From Hordeum vulgare subsp. vulgare (taxonomy: Eukaryota > Streptophyta > Magnoliopsida > Poales > Poaceae), in assembly GCF_904849725.1 (NCBI RefSeq), contig NC_058521.1:345262638-345326637 (forward strand): 64,000 bases of DNA. The letters run 5' to 3'. A model generated the notes under the pieces. The model ran no database searches. It was given only the letters and a program-made list of their open reading frames with translations, and was not told the origin of the DNA. Positions 47,935 to 59,840 of the stretch are shown piece by piece (positions within the stretch are counted from its first letter, which is position 1; each line of letters begins with the position of its first letter). Made by a program: the position numbers and the translations under genes.

Positions 47935-48949
47935 TTATGTGTGTAGAACTTGCGAAGCAGGTGTGCGTTCCAGGTTTTGGGTTCCTATGCACCGCTACCG
48001 ATTTTGAATAGTCGATAAACTCCATTGTGTAGTACTTTGGAGATCGTGAATGGCCCTTGCCATGGGGGTGCGAGCTTGTGAGGTTTCTGTTGGTCCAGTT
48101 GGAGGACTAGATTCCCCTCTTGAAACACTCGACCCCTGACTTGTCTGTCACGGTAGCATCGAAGGTGTTTTTGGTACGCCCTTGATTGAATGAGGGGTAT
48201 CTCCCTCTCTTCCTCAAGAAGATCCAAGTTGTCGATTGACGTAAGTCACTCAACAGGAAGACTTCCGACCCATACACCATGAAGAATGGAGTACGCCTGG
48301 TTGAATGATTCAGTGTCGTTCAAATACCCCACAAGACGGATGGTAATTCCTTGACCCAAGTGCTAGAGGCATATTTGAGGTCTCTCATCAGCCGGGGCTT
48401 CAGTCCTTGAAGTATCATGCCATTCACCCGTTCCGCCTGACCATTCGACTGCGGGTGCACCACAGAGGCATAGTTGCCCCGAGTGCCCTGGCAGTGGTAG
48501 AACTCGTGGAACTCATACGAGTCGAAGTTGAGTCCGTTACCGGTTATGATGTCGTGGGGAACTTCGAATCTGAAGATAATCTGCCAAATGAAGCTGACGG
48601 CAGTCACCGCGTCCAAGATTTTGATGGGTTTAGCTTCAACCCACTTGGTGAACTTATCCACCGCGACTAGCAGGTGGGTGAACCCGTTTGACCCAATGCG
48701 CAAAGGGCCGGCCATGTTGAGGCCCCATATGGCGAATGGCCAAGTGAGCGGGATCGTCTTTAGCATGTATGGAGGCTTGTGCGACTGATTCTTGTAGAAC
48801 TAGCACCCGACACATAGGTCCACCAAGTCCCTTGCTGCCTCATTGGCTTGGGGCCAATAAAAACATGCTCAGAAGGCCTTGGCCACCAAGGTCCTAGAGG
48901 ACACATGGTTTCCACAGGTTCCTGAGTGGATCTCGTGCAGGATTTATAG
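47935..48949 (-). pseudogene. Element E integrase fragment
   Basis: Minus strand. Integrase core with FAIWGLNMAGPLRIGSNGF, ITGNGLNFD and HPQSNGQAERVNG (48320-48766). The C-terminal domain has KPHKLAPPWQGPFTISKVLH (47985-48227). The aspartate in the usual TDNG motif is glycine (ITGNG). Solo LTR G interrupts the RNase H-integrase linker at 48950. Confidence 0.82.
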
Positions 48950-48954
48950 TCCTT
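48950..48954. repeat. TSD TCCTT of solo LTR G, left copy
   Basis: TCCTT at 48950-48954 is repeated at 50611-50615. Confidence 0.88.
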
Positions 48955-50610
48955 TGATACGTCCCAAACGTATCTATAATTTATGTTTGTTCCATGATCT
49001 TTTGGGTGACATCGTTATATGTTTTGCTAAACTTACATACCTTTTTACACATATTTGGACTAACTTACTAACTTAGTGCACCCAGTGCCAGTTTCTGTCT
49101 GCTGATGTATTTTTTGCATGAACTTTTACCCCAATTTACAGAGCCCCAAAAATCCCGAGAAAAATATATAAAAATCAACGTGACGGAAGCTTTACGAAGC
49201 ATCAACTGGGGCCAGAGGGGATCCAGGGCTCGCCCAGGCGGCCACCCTGCGCGGGCCACCTTCTGGCCGCGCCACCATACTGCATGGGTGGGTCCCACCC
49301 CCTCTGGTGCCCTCCTTCGGCCTATATTTACCTCTCCGACCGAAAACCCTATCATGAGATCCAGAATCGTGAATTTGTCCATCGTTCCGCCGCCGCAGCG
49401 CTTCCGAGACCGGGAGCGTTAGAAGACCTCTTCCCGGCACCCTCCCGTAGGGAGGATTGACCTCCGGGAGCTTCTCCACCACCATGGACGCTTCCCGGAC
49501 GTGCCATGAGTAGTCCTCCTTGGACCATGAGTCCATGACCAGTAGCTATGTGATGTACTCTCTCCAGTCTCGTGCTTCAATGCTTAGCCCTTGTGAGCTG
49601 CCCAACATGATCAAGGCATCTATGTAATTTACCTACTGTTGCTATGCTTGGTTTGCTGGGATCCGATAGATTATGAGATTATGTTTGGATTGTGATGAGT
49701 TGTATATTTGGTTCCCCTTCTATATTATGTTCTTGAGTAATTCATGCATGTTCTTCCTTTCTTTTTATTGCTTTGGCCTAGTAGTAGATTTTAACTCCAA
49801 GAGGGAGTGTTATGGATGATTGTGGGTTCATGCACCCTGATGTCTAGCTTGAGTGACAGAAACATGAGACTAGGGGATGTGCTGTTGCCACCAGGGAGAA
49901 AACAAAGGTTCTTGTGACCACGGTTGCAAGGATTGTTTACCTTATGCAAAGTTCATTAATGCAGTTGTCCATTGCTTTTAGTTTTCACTTTGGCTGGGGA
50001 TCGCAACTTAATACCAGCGAGATGTTCTGGATAGATATCTCAAGGTGGATGATTAGAGAGTAGATGCTAATGGATAAACGGTCTACTTGTCTTGGCGTAC
50101 TGCCCATTACTTTTGAGCCTCTAACTTTCTTGTAACATGATTACCATTGCGGTGCATTTATAATTCTGTCAATTGCCCAGGTGTAATTTGTTTATCAAGC
50201 ATAGTTGTTTATCGTCTTTTGGGGAAGAGACATCACCAGTGAACATCATGGGACTCTGGTCCATATTACCACCATTGTTTACACCTCCACCATTTATTGT
50301 TTTTATTTACTTTTCCGTTGCAATCACTATCGCTATTCCCGCTTGTGTTTTGATCCTTTCAAAACTACAAGGACGGAGAGATTGACAACCTCTCTAAACT
50401 CGTTGGGAGCAAAGTTATTTGTTCTGTGTGCAGGTCCACATCTTCTGCTAGTGCCAGAGCAACGGAACCTACTTTTTGATCCTCGGAGTCCTCCTGGTTC
50501 GATAAACCTTACAGTCCCCGTGTAAGGGAAATCTGCTGCTGACTACATCTCCACCTTCCACTTGGGGTAACCAACGAGAGGAGAGAAGTATATCCATCAA
50601 CTCGTCATCA
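48955..50610 (+). mobile_element. Solo LTR G of an Athila-like Gypsy element
   Basis: One 1656-bp LTR from TGATACGTCC to GTCATCA with perfect 5-bp TSD TCCTT and no internal region. This fits unequal recombination between the two LTRs of a former element. It contains a GC-rich inverted repeat (about 49211-49310, outer arms CCAGAGGGG and CCCCCTCTGG). TATATTTA lies at 49323-49330, followed by CCGCCGCCGCAG. The host sequence of E resumes in register at 50616. Confidence 0.88.
49323..49330 (+). promoter_or_regulatory. TATA box of solo LTR G
   Basis: TATATTTA directly after the GC-rich inverted repeat, as in the other Athila-like LTRs. Confidence 0.5.
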
Positions 50611-50615
50611 TCCTT

Positions 50616-53222
50616 CCTCCGCATAGATGCACTTCTAGCTGACTCGTGTAACGCTCTACTTGTATAGTTTGTCTTTGAGTACTTCAAAAACTTTAGACCA
50701 CCAAACGATCTGACAGGCATCCTCTTCGTCCAGGAAGTTCTTGCTGGAGCAAGTAAGCTAGATAAGGTTGTGTCCATTCGGGAGTGATGACCAGCATCTC
50801 ATGGACGAGGTCAACAACAGCCGGGACATCGATCTTAGCTGGATCAGACAGACCGATTGCTTGCGGGGGCTCTTCAGTGAAAGGATCCTCCTTGACCAAG
50901 GGGGCGCGTAGGAGCTCGAGGAACATGCCCTTTGGAACGATCTTCCTAGTGGACCCGATCTTTGCCAAGTCGTCGGCCGCTTGGTTCTTGGCTCGGGGCA
51001 CATGGTGTAGTTCCAACCCTTCAAAGTTTTTCTCCAGCCTCCTGACCGCGTTGCAGTAGACTATCATTGCTGGGCTTCGAATATCCCATTCCTTTATGAC
51101 TTGGTTGACAACGAGATCCGAGTCGCCATAAACCATCAATAAGCGGATGCTGAGTGAGATGGCCATGTGGAGCACATATAGGAGGGCCTCGTACTCGGCC
51201 TCATCGTTGGACAAATCGAAGTGAATTTGGAGCACGTAGCTCAATCGATCTCCCCTAGGGGAAACGAGAGCCACCGCATTCCCCGAGCCATGGAGCATCT
51301 TGGATCCATAAAAGAACATGGAAAAATGCTCGGGGACGACTGGAGCCAGCTGCTCTTGCTCTACCCATTCGGCAAGAAAATCTGCCAGGGCCTGAGACTT
51401 GATTGCTTTATTGGCTTCAAACTTGATCTCGAATGGTAGGAGCTCAATCGCCCATTTGGCCACTCGGCAGGTCGCATCCCGATTGTGCAGAATTTCCGCC
51501 AGGGGGAGCATCGCTGATGACGGTGACCAAGTGATCTTGGAAATAGTGGACCACCTTCTTCAAGGTGAGGTAGATCCCATAGTCCAACTTCTCGTAGTAC
51601 GGGTACCTCTGTTTTGAAGGGGTCAACACTTCAGGAATGTAGTAGATTGGTCTTTGGACCTTGTATGCTTTGCCACTTTCTTCCCGGTCCATGGTGAGTA
51701 CGGTGCTAACCACTTGGCTAGTGGCAGCGATGCACGGGAGCAAGGGCTCCTTGCTGCTCGGAGCAACCAACACCGGCTGGGTGGAAAAGAGAGCTTTGAG
51801 TTGGTTGAATGCGACCTGCGCTTCATAGGTCCACTCGAATCTGTCGGATTTCTTCATTAGTCGGTATAGAGGAAGGGCCTTCTCACCGAGTCTTAAGATG
51901 AAGCGACTGAGGGCTTCAAGGCAGCCCGTAAGCCTATGCACATCGTGGATGCACTCTGGTCGTCTCATCTGGACGATGGCTCCGATCTTGTCAGGATTGG
52001 CATCAATACCTCGTTCGGAACCAAGGAAACAGAGTAGCTTACCATCCGGTACACCGAAGGTGCATTTGGCCAGACTGATCTTATTCCCGAAGCGTCGAAG
52101 ATTTGCGAAGGTTTCAGCGAGGCCGGAGAGGAGGTTGGAACCTTTCCTGGACTTGACCACGATGTCATCCATGTACGCTTCAACATTCCGACTGATCTGT
52201 TCCTACACACATTTTTGAATCATACACTGGAATGTAGCTCGAGCGTTTTTGAGACTGAATGGCACCGTGATGTAACAAAAACATCCAAATGGGGTGATGA
52301 AGGCTTTCTTTATTTCATCAGGTCCATACATTCAGATCTCGTGGTACCCGGAGTACGCATCCAAGAACGACATGCATTCACACCCGGCAGTGGAATCTTT
52401 GATTTGATCTATGCGAGGCAGGAGGAAGTGGTCCTTCGGGCAGGCCCGATTGAGGGGCTTGAAGTCAATACACATTTGGAGAGAATTGTTCTTCTTTGGC
52501 ACCAGGACCACGTTCCCCAATCACTCAGAGTGGTAGACCTTGCGGATGAACTCAGCAGCTAGGAGCCAAGCGATCTCCTTGTCGATTGCCCTACGCTTCT
52601 CCATTGAGGAGCGGTGCAGGTGTTCCTTGACGGGCTTGATCTTCGGATCCACTCGGAGGCGATGCTCACCCAGCTCCCTGGGAAGCCCCGGCATGTCATA
52701 GGGCTTCCATGCGAAGACATCCCAGTTCTCACGGAGGAACTGGATGAGGTCGGCTTCCTATTTTTCTCTGAGTGAGGTGGAGATGTTGGTCGTAGAATCA
52801 CTCGGATCGGTAGGGTGGACATGGACCTGCTTCGTCTCACTAGCTGACCGAAAGGCGGATTAAGTAGCCGGCCACTTCGACTTGAGCAGATGTGCGGTGT
52901 CCAATACCTTCTTGTACCCATCAAGGTCAGCTGTGAGGACCTGCTCGTTGGAAATCCTAGAGCCTTGCTGGAGGCACTCTTCAGCAACCTTCCGATTGCC
53001 AGTCACCATGATAACGCCTTTCGGCCTTGGCATCTTAAGTTTAAGATACATGTAACATGGGCGTGCCATGAAACATGCATAGGCGGGCTTACCCAGGATG
53101 GCATGATAGGCACTGCGAAAGTCGACCACTTCGAAGGTCAACCTGTCCTTGCGAAAAAAAATTCGCTGTCGAATATGACGCTCAGAGTGATTTGGCCGAG
53201 TGGTTCGGCTTTCTTCCTGAGA
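50616..53222 (-). pseudogene. Element E protease C-terminus, RT and RNase H fragment
   Basis: Minus strand. Protease C-terminal part with LTFEVVDFRSAYHAILGKPA (52860-53141). RT with VLVPKKNNSLQMCIDFKPLN (52332-52520) and YMDDIVVKSRKG (near 52165). RNase H at 50693-51511 with LMVYGDSDLVV and KNQAADDLAK. Several stops and frameshifts. In RNase H the first catalytic aspartate is tyrosine (FFYGSKML against FFDGSKML in C). Confidence 0.85.
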
Positions 53223-53227
53223 ATTAC
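53223..53227. repeat. TSD ATTAC of element F, left copy
   Basis: ATTAC at 53223-53227 is repeated at 61348-61352. Confidence 0.92.
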
Positions 53228-54731
53228 TAATACATCTCCAACGTATCTATAATTTTTTATGGTTCCATGCTATTATCTTGTCAAACTTTGGACGTTTTGT
53301 ATGCCTTTTGTATCTTTTTTTGGGACTAACTTATTAACTCAGTGCCAAGTGCCAGTTCCTGTTTTTTCCGTGTTTTTGACCCTTTTCAGAGGAGAATTAA
53401 ACGGAGTCCAAACATAATAAAACCTCCGAAAAGATTTTTTCCGGAGCAGAAGATACGCATGGAACTTGAGAACCAAGGCAGAGGGCGCCAGGGGAGGCCA
53501 CAAGCCCCCTAGCCGCGGCTCGGGGGGGCGTGCCTAGCAGGCTTGTGGGCCCCCTGTGGCTCCTCTGCCCTACTTCTTCCACCTATAAATCCCCGAAAAA
53601 TCCAAAACCATGGGAGAGATCCACAAAAATAATTGTCCGCCGCCGCAAGCTTTTGTCTCCGCAAAATCCCAGATCGTTCTGGTGCCCTGCCGGAGGCGGG
53701 ATTCGGAGACCGAGGGCTTCTTCATCAAGACCATTGCCTCTCCGATGATGCGTGAGTAGTTCACCATAGACCTTCGGGTTCATAGCTAGTAGCAAGATGC
53801 CTACTTCTCTCTCTTGGATCTTCAATACAAAGTTCTCCATGATCTTCATGGAGATCTATCCGATGTAATCTTCTTTTGCGGTGTGTTTGTCGAGATCCGA
53901 TGAATTGTGGATTTATGATCAGATTATCTATGAATCTTATTTGAGTTTCTTCTGATCTCTTATATGCATGATTTCATATCCTTGTAATTCTCATCGGGTT
54001 GTGGGTTTTGTTTGGCCAACTTGATCTATGATTCTTGCAATGGGAGAAGTGCTTGGTTTTCGGTTCATACCGTGCGGTGACCCCACCCAGTGACAGAAGG
54101 GGTAGCGAGGCACGCATCGTGTTGTTGCCATCAAGGGTAAAAAGATGGGGTTTATATCTATTGCATGAATTTATCCCTATACATCATGTCATCTTGCTTA
54201 AGGCGTTACTCTGTTTGTGTTGAACTCAATACACTAGATGCATGCTGGATAGCGGTCGATGTGTGGAGTTATAGTAGTAGATGCAGAAAGTACCGGTCTA
54301 CTTGTCTCGGACGTGATGCCTATATGTATGATCATTTCCTTAGATATCATCATGATTTTGCGCGGTTCTATCAATTGCTCGACAGTAATTCGTTCACCCA
54401 TCGTAATATTTGCTATCTTGAGAGAAGCCTCTAGTGAACACTATGCCCCCCGGGTCTACTTCACATCATATTTTCAGCCCTACACTTTTACTTTGTTGCA
54501 CTTTCCGCCTTCAGATCTCACCTTGCAATCAATCGTGAAGGGATTGGCAACCCCTTTGTAGCGTTGGGTGCAAGTTTGCTATTTATGCGCAGGTACATTG
54601 GTGCTTCATCTTGATACTCCTACTAGATTGATACCTTGGTTCTCAAACTGAGGGAAATACTTACTCCTACTGTGCTGCATCACCCTTTCCTCTTCAAGGG
54701 AAAAAAACCAACGCAAGCTCAAGAGGTAGCA
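53228..54731 (+). repeat. Element F 5' LTR
   Basis: It starts TAATACATCTCC (mutated from TGATACGTCTCC) and ends CAAGAGGTAGCA. The inverted repeat at 53491-53555 (GCCACAAGCC with GGCTTGTGGGC) precedes the TATA box at 53584-53590. Confidence 0.9.
53584..53590 (+). promoter_or_regulatory. TATA box of element F 5' LTR
   Basis: TATAAAT, 29 bp after a GC-rich inverted repeat. The 3' LTR repeats it at 60196-60202. Confidence 0.65.
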
Positions 54732-54742
54732 AGAAGAATTTT

Positions 54743-54760
54743 TGGCGCTGTTGCCGGGGA
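54743..54760 (+). other. Element F primer-binding site (tRNA-Asp, one mismatch)
   Basis: TGGCGCTGTTGCCGGGGA, one C-to-T change from the tRNA-Asp match, 11 nt after the LTR. Confidence 0.85.
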
Positions 54761-54948
54761 GCATCAAGTGAAGCTTATCGAAGTAAGTGTCACAAATTCA
54801 TCTCTTGCATTTACTTTTTTGCCTCTCGTTTTCCTCTCCCCCACTTCTGAAAAACAAAAATTTACAAAAATATTTTCCTTTTTCATTCGCCCTTTTCCTT
54901 CGCTTGCTTTATGTTCGCTTGTGTGCTTGTCTGCTTGCTGAAGTCACC

Positions 54949-57021
54949 ATGAATGAAAACACCAAACTTTGTGACTTCTCGAATACTAATAATAATGATT
55001 TTATTAGTACTCCGATTAGTCCCGCCACTAGTGCGGAATCATATGAAATCAATGCTGCTTTGCTGAATCTTGTTATGAAAGATCAATTTTCCGGCCTTCC
55101 TAGTGAAGATGCCGCATCCCATATTAATACCTTCATTGAGTTATGCGACATGCAAAAGAATTAAGATGTGGATAATGATGTGATTAAATTGAAGCTATTT
55201 CCGTTCTCATTGCGAGATCGAGAAAAAACTTGGTTTTCATCTTTGCCCAAAAATAGTATTGATTCTTGGAACAAGTGCAAAGATGCTTATATATCCAAGT
55301 ATTTTCCGCCGGTTAATATTATCTCTCTCCGTAATGATATCATGAATTTTAAGCAAGTTGATCATGAACATGTTGCACAATCTTGGGAGAGAATGAAATT
55401 GATGATTAGAAATTGTCCCGCTCATGGCTTGAGTCTTTGGATGATTATACAAATCTTCTATGCTGGTTTGAATTTTGCTTCTAGAAATATCTTGGACTCC
55501 GCCTCCAGTGGAACTTCCATGGAAATCACACTAGGAGAAGCCACAAAACTCCTAGACAATATCATGACAAACTATTCTCAGTGGCACACTCAAAGGTCAC
55601 CTACTAGTAAAAGGGTACACGCTATAGAAGAAATTAACTCGTTGAGTGCTAAGATGGATGAGTTAATGAAATTGTTTGCTAGTAAAGGTGCTCCTTTAGA
55701 TCCAAATGATATGTCCTTGTCTTCCTTGATTGAGAGTAGCAATGAAAGCATGGATGTTAATTTTGTTGGTAGGAATAATTTTGGCAACAACAATGCTTTT
55801 AAAGGAAACTATATTCCTATGCCTTTTCCTAGTAATCCCTCTAATAACTTTGGAAAGTCCTACAACAAAGCTCATGAAAATTACAATAAATTATCCTGTG
55901 GTCTAGAGAGTAATATTAAAGAGTTTATCAACTCGCAAAAGATTTTCAATGCGTCCATAAAGGAAAAACTACTCAAAATTGATGATTTGGCTAGGAGCGT
56001 TGAAAGAATGTCTCTTGATATTGATGCTTTGAAAGTTAGATGTGCTCCTCCCAAGATCAATATGGATGAAACTTTGAAAGCTATGCGTGTTTCCATGAAT
56101 GATAGGAAAGAAAGAACCGCCCAAATTCGTGCTAGACATGAATGGCTTAAAAAGGCGTGTTCTCGTGATGAGAATCACAAAGATCTTAAAGTGCTTGGTG
56201 TGACTCCCATTGAATTCTTGTTTTCTAGTGTCAAACCTAATTATGATGGGGCTGGATATGAATCCACCTTGGTTGAAAAACGCCCCAATGATTCGGAGTC
56301 TATCTATCTTGATGCTAAAAGCATTAAAAGTGGAGTAGAGGATATCAAAACTTTGAGTAGTAATGAAACTACTACTTTGGATTTCAAGGAATTCAATTAT
56401 GATAGTTGATCTTTGATTGAATGTATTTCCTTGATGCAATCCATGCTAAACTCTCCACACGCTTATAGCCAAAACAAGGCCTTTACCGATCATATCGTCG
56501 ATGCTATGATGAAATCTCTTGAAGAGAAACTTGAGTTGGAAGTTTCTATTCCTAGAAAACTTCATGATGAGTGGGAACCTACTATCAAAATCAAGATCAA
56601 AAACTATGAATGCAATGCTTTCTGTGATTTGGGTGCTAGTGTTTCTGCGATTCCAAAGTCTTTATGTGATGTTCTAGGCTTTACTGAGATTGATGAGTGC
56701 TCTCTTAATTTGCATCTTGCGGATTCTACTGTTAAGAAACCTATGGGAAGGATCAATGATGTTCTTATTATTGCAAATAGGAACTATGTACCCATAGATT
56801 TCATTGCGCTTTATATTGATTGCAATACATGTCCTATCATTCTTGGTAGAACTTTCCTAAGGACTATTGGTGATGTCATCGATATGAAGGAAGGGAATAT
56901 TAGATTTCAATTTCCTTTAAAGAAGGGCATGGAAAATTTTCCTAGAAAGAAAATAAGATTGCCTTATGAGTCCATGATGAGGGCTACTTATGGTTTGAGT
57001 ACCAAAGACGACGATACATGA
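54949..57021 (+). pseudogene. Element F gag-protease (two in-frame stops)
   Basis: The ATG at 54949 (MNENTKLCDFSN) matches element A. The frame reaches 57021 with stops at 55162-55164 and 56407-56409 but no frameshift, so it is the better preserved copy. Gag carries FSSLPKNSIDSWNKCKD (about 55230-55280), the asparagine-rich NFGNNNAFKGN stretch and a helical region rich in K and E. The protease has DLGASVSAIPKSLCDV (about 56625-56670) and PIILGRTFLRTIG. The C-terminus is YGLSTKDDDT. The 690-residue length exceeds a minimal gag plus protease; the middle (about 55900-56550) is a long linker without a known domain. No RT or integrase follows. Confidence 0.9.
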
Positions 57022-59840
57022 TTCTATCGCCTTATGCCTAGCCAAGGATGTTAAAGAATAGCGCTTGTTGGGAGACAACCCAATGAATTTATCTTTGCTT
57101 TTTTGCTTTCTGTTTTGTTGCGTCCACACCATCATAATTCTGTTATGATTGTGTCATTTGTGTTTCTTTTTGTGCTTGAGGCAAGTAAAACCTTTATGAC
57201 TAGTTTGGTGATGGTTGCTTGATCATGCTGGAAAAAGACAGAAACTTTTCGCTCGCGAAATTATTTTTCATTTTTATCTAGAAAGAGCTTTTGAGTTGAT
57301 TCTTTTTTCTTCTGGTTGATATGGAAATTTCCCAAACTGTCGTAATTATTCAGAAGTTTTGAGAAAACAGAAGTATACGAAGTATACAGATTGCTACAGA
57401 CTGGTCTGTTTTTGACAGATTTTGTTTTTGTTGTGTTGATTGCTTATTTTGATAAAACTATGGATAGTATCGGGGGGGGGGGGGTACTAGCCATGGAGAA
57501 GTGAGAATACAGTAATCTAACACCCATATAAATAAAAATCAAGTTTGCTACAGTACCTCAAGAGGTGGTAGTTTGTTTTCTTGTGCTAATGATATCATGA
57601 GTTTCTGTTTAAGTTTTGTGTTGTGAAGCTTTCAAGTTTTGGGTGATGTTCTCATGGACAAAGGGATAAAAGAGTGGAAATAGCTCAATATTGGGGATTC
57701 CTAAGGCATCCCAAGCCAAATTCAAGGACACCAAAAAGCCTAAGCTTGGGGATGCCCCGGGAAGGCATCCCCTCTTTCATCTTCAATCCATCGGTAACAT
57801 TACTTGGAGCAATATTTTTATTCACCACATGATATGTGTTTTTCTTGGAGCGTCGTGTATTATAGGAGTATTTTATTTTTTTTGTGTCACAATCATCCTT
57901 GCTGCACACATTTTGAGAGAGACATGCACTCATCGTGAATTTGCTAGAATACTCATTGAGCTTCGCTTATATCTTTTGAGTTAGGCAATTTAGCTCACAT
58001 GTGCTTCACTTATATCGTTTGAGCTAGATAACTTCGCTCTAAGTGCTTCACTTAGATATTTTAGAGCATGACGGTGTCATATTTTGGAGAAATAAGAACT
58101 CTCGATCTTCACTTATATCTTTTTGAGAGTGCTCTCTCTGAGTAACTTGGTAGTTGGCTTGTGCTATGAAAGTAGTCCCAAAGCTGATAGGCACCCAAAG
58201 AGGATACAATAAGATTTCCATATTCTTGTGCATTGACTACAAAGAGAAGTTTGATTCCTCTCAATTAGTTTTGAGGCATGGATTTGGTAATATTAAGAGT
58301 TATGTTAGTAGGGTGTTGTGAATCTAGAAATACTTGTGTTGAAGTTAGTGAATCCCGTAACATGCACGTATGGTGAACCGCTATGTTAGGAAGTCAGAGC
58401 ATAATTGATTTATTGATTGTCATCCTTTGTGTTGCGGTCAGGATCGCGCGATGGTTAACACCTACCAACCATTCCCCTAGGAGTATGCGTTTAGCACTTT
58501 GTTTTGATTACTAATAAAAACTTTCGCAATAAGTATGTGAGTTCTTCATGACTAATGTGAGTCCATGGTATAGATTCACTTTTACTTTCCACCATTGATA
58601 GCCTCTCTAGTGTCGTGCAACTTTCGCCGGTGCACAAACCCACCATATACCTTCCTCAAAACAGCCACCATACCTACCTATTATGGCATTTTCATAGCCA
58701 TTCCGAGATATATTGCCACGCAACACCCACCGTTCCGTCTCATCACATGTGCCGTCACTTTCACATTGCCATTGCATGATCGTAAGATAGCTAGCGAGAT
58801 GTTTCAACGTCACACACCAAGCTAGATCGTTGCACATCCTGGTACACTGCCGGAGGCATTTCCTATAAAGTCCTCATCGTTCGAAGCATTGAGCTGTGAG
58901 TAAATTAAAGTGTGATGATCATCATTATTAGAGCATTGTCCCATGTGAGGAAATAAAAAAAAGAGGCCAAAGTTTCCCACACACAAAAAAAGAGATAGAT
59001 ATGGAAAGAGGCCAAAGAGCCCAAACAAAAAAATAAAAAAAAAGAGAAAAAAAGAGAGAAGGGACAATGCTACTATCTTTTCCACACTTGTGCTTCATAA
59101 TAGCACCATGTTCTTCATGATTGAGAGTCTCTTGTTTTGTCCCCGCCATATGCTAGTGGGAATCTTCATTATATAACTTGGCTTTTATATTCCAATGACG
59201 GGCTTCCTCAAAATTGCCCTAGGTCTTCGTGAGAAAGCAAGTTGGATGCACACCCACTAGTTCTCCTTTTGATCTTTCACATACTTATAGCTCTAAGTGC
59301 ATCCATTGCATGGTAATCCCTACTCTTTCACATTTATATCTATTGATGGGCATCTCCATAGCCCTTTGATACGCCGAGTCAATGTGACCATCTCCTCATT
59401 TTTGTCTCACAACCTCCACCACACTCCATTCCACCTATAGTGCTATATCCATGGCTCACGCTCATGTATTGTGTGAGAGTTGAAAAAGTTTTGAGAAAGT
59501 AAGAGTGCGAAAACAATTACTTGGCCAATACCGGGGTTGTGCATGATTTAAATTAGTTGTGTGGGGATGATGGAGCATAGCCAGACTATATGATTTTGTA
59601 GGGATAATTTTCTTTGGCCTTGTTATTTCGAAAGTTCATGATTACCTTGCTAGTTTGCTTGAAGTATTACTGTTTTCATGTCAATAGCAAACTATTGTTT
59701 TGAATCTTACGGATCTAAACATTCATGTCACATGAAAGAAGTTACAAAGGACAAATATGCTAGGTAGTATTCCACATCAAAAATTCAGTCTTTATCACTT
59801 CCCTACTCGAGGACGAGCAGGAGTTAAGCTTCGGGATGTT
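57022..59840 (+). other. Non-coding 3' internal region of element F, with PPT
   Basis: No coding sequence I can support. Features seen: a run of 13 G at 57472-57484 (7 C in the matching place of element A); a PPT-like TAAGCTTGGGGATGCCCCGG at 57741-57760; a purine-rich A-tract region at 58945-59065; and the terminal PPT TAAGCTTCGGGATGTT at 59825-59840. Confidence 0.75.
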
